This document shows positions 60,477 through 64,000 of a DNA stretch of 64,000 nucleotides, piece by piece. Under the pieces are notes generated by a model that was not told the origin of the DNA, did not search any database, and saw nothing but the letters and a program-made list of their open reading frames with translations. This DNA comes from Paenibacillus sp. JNUCC32 (lineage in GTDB: Bacteria; Bacillota; Bacilli; Paenibacillales; Paenibacillaceae), in NCBI RefSeq assembly GCF_014863545.1, contig NZ_CP062260.1:1922001-1986000 (forward strand), given 5' to 3'. The position numbers and the translations under genes were made by a program. Every line of letters begins with the position of its first letter. The first letter of the stretch is position 1.

Positions 60477-61205
60477 ATGAACATTATTGTTTTTGGAGCG
60501 ACGGGGAATACGGGGAAAAGAGTGCTGGCACAAGGAATAAAAATGGGGCATAAAATGACCGCGTTTGTGCGGAATTCCGAGAAGCTTTATGATCAACTAG
60601 GTGAGCCTTCCGCAAAGCATGTGAAGGTGATCGTGGACGATATGTTGAACCCAGTGTGCGTCAGCGAGGCGCTTGCGCATCAAGACGCCGCTATTATTGC
60701 GGCCGGTCATGCGGGACAGGGGGAAGAGTTTGTTCGTATCGTCGATAACATCATAAGCCAATGTGAATTGGAGCCTAGTTTCTCTGGGCGGGTATGGGTC
60801 ATGGGAGGAGCCGGTCTGCTGGATATTCCATATACCGATCTGATCGGCAACCATTTACCCGGCTTCCCACCCGAGTATAAAAATCACAACCTGAATTTCG
60901 AAAGGCTGCAACGGACTGGGCTCGATTGGTCCATGATGTGTCCGGGAACCATGATGGATTCAAGAGAGCATCCAGATCCGGTTCATCTACATGTAACAGC
61001 GGAAACCTTGCCCGTTCAGATGTCGGAGACGATCAAGGAATATTCCGAGGCAGAAATAGCCGGTCATTTGTTCAGCCGATTTCAAGAACTCAATGTTGCT
61101 TATGACGATGTTGTAATGTGTATGCTCAACCATCTTGAGCTCGGAGGAGCATTTAAAAGGAAAAGGGTCGGGCTAGCCTATCAAAGCAAGATTTCGGTGC
61201 GCTGA
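60477..61205 (+). CDS. NAD(P)-binding NmrA/SDR-like protein
   Basis: Atypical short-chain dehydrogenase-like protein of 242 residues. The Rossmann start MNIIVFGATGNTGKRVLAQG has the GATGNTG motif of atypical extended SDRs; KMTAFVRNSEKL binds the cofactor ribose or phosphate, DAAIIAAGHAGQGEEF lies at the usual fourth strand, and GRVWVMGGAGLLD and LDWSMMCPGTMMD follow. Members are quinone reductases, ether-bond reductases or redox sensors. ATG 60477 has GAGGAGG at nine bases. Two HxlR-type operators lie about 80-110 bases upstream, so it is the likely target of the HxlR protein and may act on quinones or aldehydes. A DUF2269 gene follows 14 bases later. Confidence 0.82.
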   Translation: MNIIVFGATGNTGKRVLAQGIKMGHKMTAFVRNSEKLYDQLGEPSAKHVKVIVDDMLNPVCVSEALAHQDAAIIAAGHAGQGEEFVRIVDNIISQCELEPSFSGRVWVMGGAGLLDIPYTDLIGNHLPGFPPEYKNHNLNFERLQRTGLDWSMMCPGTMMDSREHPDPVHLHVTAETLPVQMSETIKEYSEAEIAGHLFSRFQELNVAYDDVVMCMLNHLELGGAFKRKRVGLAYQSKISVR

Positions 61206-61219
61206 GGAGAAGGGGGAGC

Positions 61220-61678
61220 ATGGGTTTGTTTGGATTACTGCTCGTTTTGCATATATTGGCTACGATCGCCATCATTGGTCCCGCTTTCGTAATGCCCATC
61301 ATTCGAAGATCCGCTAGAACCGTCGGCCAGCTGCACTTTACTTTTGGTATAACGACCAAACTTGCCATCATACCTAAAATGGGCGGCATTCTACTTATTG
61401 TAACCGGGGTTTGGCTTATGATCATAACCAAAATGGGGATATCCCAAATGTGGCTGAATGCGTCTATCCTTTTATCGCTCCTCATGATCGTCCTCATCGA
61501 CGGATGGATCGAGCCGCGTTTGAAAAAGATCATTAAGCTCATATCTGAAAATCAAGACCAGAGTCATGAAATACCCGCCGAGTTCGGACTGCTGATCAAA
61601 AAGATCGTCCCCATCGAGACGGCAGCACAGCTGATGATGATTGCCATATTGGTGCTTATGGTCGTAAAGCCTTTTTAA
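61220..61678 (+). CDS. DUF2269 family membrane protein
   Basis: Membrane protein of 152 residues with four hydrophobic segments: GLFGLLLVLHILATIAIIG, IPKMGGILLIVTGVWLMIIT, LNASILLSLLMIVLIDGWIE and ETAAQLMMIAILVLMVVKPF. The pattern (LHILATIAIIGPAFVMP and a central GG) matches the DUF2269 family of unknown function. Starts at ATG 61220 after AAGGGGGAG, 14 bases after the NmrA-like gene, so the two are likely co-transcribed under the HxlR operators. Confidence 0.82.
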   Translation: MGLFGLLLVLHILATIAIIGPAFVMPIIRRSARTVGQLHFTFGITTKLAIIPKMGGILLIVTGVWLMIITKMGISQMWLNASILLSLLMIVLIDGWIEPRLKKIIKLISENQDQSHEIPAEFGLLIKKIVPIETAAQLMMIAILVLMVVKPF

Positions 61679-62064
61679 AAAGCCGATGGAGCGTCTTAAC
61701 TCACTTTTATAGCCACATGATTTTGGTGATATAATTAGGAAAGTGCTGGGTTAAGAGAAAAGGCGGTCATTGAAATTGGGATTTTAAAAGCGGGTTATGG
61801 TCAAGACCAATTGAGTTCTGATAAGTTAGCTGAATTAATAATACTTTCTGGAGAACTATCTAATTATCGTTCTCACTATCGTTCTCACGTTCGTGATGTC
61901 GGTATAAAATGAAGCCAAAATTCACTGGCAGTTTGACGAAAGATAAGGGAATGATAGCCAAGAAACGGCAGCCGATCCAGCTGCCGTTATCTGAAATAAG
62001 GAACATCATTTGTTCCGATAATGAGCGGCGCCAGGGGACATAGCAAATGATGTTGGAGGTCTTT
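61679..62064. other. gap with open frame lacking a start, tandem 12-mer and a hairpin
   Basis: From about 61735 a forward frame reads GLREKAVIEIGILKAGYGQD and ends NYRSHYRSHVRDVGIK at a TGA near 61912; it has no start codon or ribosome binding site. It includes TATCGTTCTCAC twice in tandem (61865-61888). AACGGCAGC (61964-61972) pairs with GCTGCCGTT (61980-61988) but no T-tract follows. Confidence 0.4.
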
Positions 62065-62463
62065 ATGAGAGAAGCGAAGGTTCTAACAAAAGCAAAGAAT
62101 AAGGCAAGAGAAATTAAACGAAATGTTTTTGTTTTGTTCCTGGCCTATAAAGATCCAAGAGTACCGTGGTACGCAAAGTTGTTTGCGGTGTTAGTGGTTG
62201 CCTATGCTTTCAGTCCGATCGATTTGATACCGGATTTCATTCCCGTATTAGGTTATCTTGATGATTTGATCATCGTGCCTTTAGGAATTACGATCGCGCT
62301 TAAAATGATTCCACAATCGGTTATTGAAGAATGTAGAGCTAAAGCGGAGGAGATCAGGAAGCAGGGAAAACCGAGAAACTGGGTGACTGGCGCGTTATTC
62401 ATTTTGATTTGGGTATTAATCGCCGTATGGGTCGGAAGCATCTGCTATAAATTATTCACTTAA
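62065..62463 (+). CDS. YkvA family (DUF1232) membrane protein
   Basis: Protein of about 132 residues. The DUF1232 core is clear: AYKDPRVPWYAKLFAVLVVA, YAFSPIDLIPDFIPVLGYLD and DLIIVPLGITIALKMIPQSV, in which SPIDLIPDFIPVLGYLDD is the family signature. A C-terminal membrane helix GALFILIWVLIAVWVGSICY follows. The role of the family is unknown. ATG 62065 has GGAGGT at four to five bases; an in-frame ATG at 62047 overlaps this site. It is a single-gene unit with a terminator at 62577. Confidence 0.88.
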   Translation: MREAKVLTKAKNKAREIKRNVFVLFLAYKDPRVPWYAKLFAVLVVAYAFSPIDLIPDFIPVLGYLDDLIIVPLGITIALKMIPQSVIEECRAKAEEIRKQGKPRNWVTGALFILIWVLIAVWVGSICYKLFT

Positions 62464-62576
62464 GGTAGGTTATAACTGCTCTTAATTGCATCTTTTCACC
62501 TTATGATCAACTCGCTGTTTACGGATTACAGCAAAGTGCTCACTTGCTATTTATTGTGCTTTCGAGATACCAATTT

Positions 62577-62603
62577 AAAGTCGCTATTTTAGCGGCTTTT
62601 TTT
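62577..62603 (+). terminator. intrinsic terminator
   Basis: AAAGTCGCT (62577-62585) pairs with AGCGGCTTT (62591-62599), one G-T pair, followed by TTTT. The stretch 62604-62780 has no other supported feature. Confidence 0.8.
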
Positions 62604-62780
62604 GTTTTGTCCGTACAAGATCTAGTCCCTGGCCGAGGACAATAGGGGGTGTCGATTACCAATAAACTTTGTTCATGCTCCGTTCATATCGCATTCATTG
62701 AGAGGACATCTTGGTTGGCTAGACTTGCATTAGCGGACCCCATGGCCATTGTACAGATAGACAAGAAGGAGCTGAAGAGT

Positions 62781-63764
62781 TTGACGCAATCAGCAGGAAA
62801 GGAAGTAAGGAATAGTACAAAAACAAAGAGAGTACTACATATTTTGCTTAAAATAATCGTCACAGTAGTTATAGCCATCCTGCTTTTTATCGCCACCGTG
62901 TATACCGTAAATAAAATCAGCAGTCATGCAGAACAAAAAAGAATGGAGCCATACGGTCAGCGTATAGCTGTAGATGGAAAACAGATGAATGTTTTCATTC
63001 AAGGTCAAGGTGAAGAAACCATTGTGATTCTTCCCGGTTATGGAACAGCGGCACCTGCACTTGATTTTCAGCCGCTCATATCAGAGTTAATCCCTTATTA
63101 TAAAGTCGTCGTGATTGAACCTTTTGGTTACGGTTTGAGCGATCGAACCCAGAAGGAGCGCAGTACAGCAAATATCGCAAGTGAAATTCACGAAGCGTTA
63201 CAAAGTCTCCAGATCAATCGTTATATCCTCATGGCTCATTCCATTTCGGGGCTCTATAGTCTGGATTACGTGAACCAATATCCAGATGAAGTGCGTGCGT
63301 TTATCGGGCTGGATAGCAGCGTTCCGTCTCTGAGCGAACAGAAGATTGATTCGTCAGACACTGAACCGGTTAAATGGTTCCGCAACTTGGGCTTCGCCCG
63401 GTTACAATTGAAACTAAGCGCTGACCCTTATGAAGGACTGCCATATGATCAACAAACCATAGAACAATTGAACATTATGATACGCAAAAACATGTATAAC
63501 AACACGCAATTAAATGAGGCAGTGAGCATGTATTCCAACTTTAAAGCAGCAGAACAGCTGAATTTTCCTCCCGATTTACCTATTCTTTTCTTTGTTCAAG
63601 CGAATCACCCTGTGACGGACCGATGGATCCCCGAGCATGAGAAGCAATTAGAGGAATCTGTACATGGAGAAATGGTTTTATTGGACGCGGGACATTATTT
63701 ATATCGTTCTCATCCAAAAGAAATCTCGGACAAAATAAGGGATTTTACGGGCGGGATAAAATAA
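62781..63764 (+). CDS. alpha/beta hydrolase with N-terminal membrane anchor
   Basis: Hydrolase of about 327 residues. A membrane helix lies at about 20-42 (LKIIVTVVIAILLFIATVYT), so the catalytic domain is probably outside the cell. The fold is clear: VIVILPGYGTAAPALDFQP (oxyanion region), EPFGYGLSDRTQ, the nucleophile elbow AHSISGLYSLDYV with the serine, and a histidine in LLDAGHYLYRSHPKEIS; an aspartate is expected in the preceding strand. TTG 62781 is chosen because AAGGAG (62765-62770) lies ten bases before it and gives a natural N-terminus; a longer frame to GTG 62649 has a poor start site. Function unknown; an esterase or lipase role is likely. Confidence 0.8.
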   Translation: MTQSAGKEVRNSTKTKRVLHILLKIIVTVVIAILLFIATVYTVNKISSHAEQKRMEPYGQRIAVDGKQMNVFIQGQGEETIVILPGYGTAAPALDFQPLISELIPYYKVVVIEPFGYGLSDRTQKERSTANIASEIHEALQSLQINRYILMAHSISGLYSLDYVNQYPDEVRAFIGLDSSVPSLSEQKIDSSDTEPVKWFRNLGFARLQLKLSADPYEGLPYDQQTIEQLNIMIRKNMYNNTQLNEAVSMYSNFKAAEQLNFPPDLPILFFVQANHPVTDRWIPEHEKQLEESVHGEMVLLDAGHYLYRSHPKEISDKIRDFTGGIK

Positions 63765-63826
63765 TTAGATCCCATTATGGTGTGTTTCGATTGCGTTACC
63801 AAAGATAAACTGGAACGATTTGAATG

Positions 63827-63862
63827 AAAGGGAGCAGATTGCGCCAGCAGCTGCTCCTTTTT
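63827..63862 (+). terminator. intrinsic terminator near the window end
   Basis: GGAGCAG (63831-63837) pairs with CTGCTCC (63851-63857) followed by TTTTT. The last 138 bases of the window show no supported gene. Confidence 0.65.
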
Positions 63863-64000
63863 CAAATGAAGAAACGGGCAGGAAGAGGTAATAAATGAAT
63901 ATATCTATAATCGGCATATCCTCGTTGTCTTCTATTCAAATATGATGTTTATGTATTACGGTTAGAAATCGATCGTAGCCGTGCAAAAGTCTCTCTATGA

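Noticed and set aside
63895-63945. 16-codon frame after GGAAGAGGT at the window end
   Set aside because: Short, ends without conserved features; the downstream context is cut off by the window.
1-64000. Mobile elements, CRISPR arrays, tRNA or rRNA genes
   Set aside because: None was found: no transposase, integrase, array-like spaced repeats or RNA gene sequence is apparent in the window.

Overview
The window looks like chromosomal DNA of a Paenibacillus-type member of the Bacillota. The signs are strong AAGGAGG-like ribosome binding sites, frequent TTG and GTG starts, many intrinsic terminators, a PyrR-type attenuator, a very large S-layer-homology protein, CD3324- and DUF1048-family genes, and many AraC regulators paired with sugar genes. 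No RNA genes, insertion sequences, phage genes or CRISPR arrays were seen.

Layout. 102-5517: sugar ABC permeases with a GH130 mannoside phosphorylase, an FAD oxidoreductase and an SGNH hydrolase. 5872-9328: an anchored protein, a lipoprotein, an epoxide-hydrolase-like enzyme and a divergent AraC regulator. 9394-12211: an AT-rich ribosome-modification cluster. 12387-15156: codBA behind a PyrR-type attenuator. 15301-21216: a 1971-residue LTD/metallophosphoesterase/SLH surface protein. 21555-29404: small metabolic and redox genes, including a MarR/tandem-nitroreductase unit and a LysR/deacetylase/MFS unit. 29557-35644: an OmpR/histidine kinase/VanZ/FtsX-ABC envelope-stress module. 35787-38299: an orphan kinase behind the remnant of its response regulator. 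38418-42240: an AraC regulator, two EamA transporters (one behind a leader-peptide attenuator) and DinB. 42294-43193: a DapA-family pseudogene. 43903-49603: a five-gene oligopeptide ABC importer. 49755-54213: an ArsR-type regulator, OsmC, a FecCD remnant, an enolase-superfamily enzyme, and a broken padR before two DUF1048 genes. 54591-59512: two AraC regulators, a PhyH dioxygenase and a broken GH2 gene. 59874-63764: HxlR with its probable target reductase, DUF2269, YkvA-like and alpha/beta-hydrolase genes.

The most interesting part is 9394-12211. It holds a Cfr-family 23S rRNA methylase, a CD3324-family protein, and a stand-alone paralogue of ribosomal protein L4. In the paralogue the exit-tunnel loop residues that are normally KGTG read NKID. 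These are the positions where classical macrolide-resistance mutations of L4 fall. Each of the methylase and the L4 paralogue has a long structured leader with small open reading frames, the usual design of drug-induced ribosome-protection genes. I propose a two-part antibiotic-responsive module, methylation of A2503 plus an alternative L4; this is inference and untested.

A second theme is decay: the dapA-like, GH2, padR, response-regulator and FecCD genes are each broken by a lesion that can be placed to the base or to a short interval.
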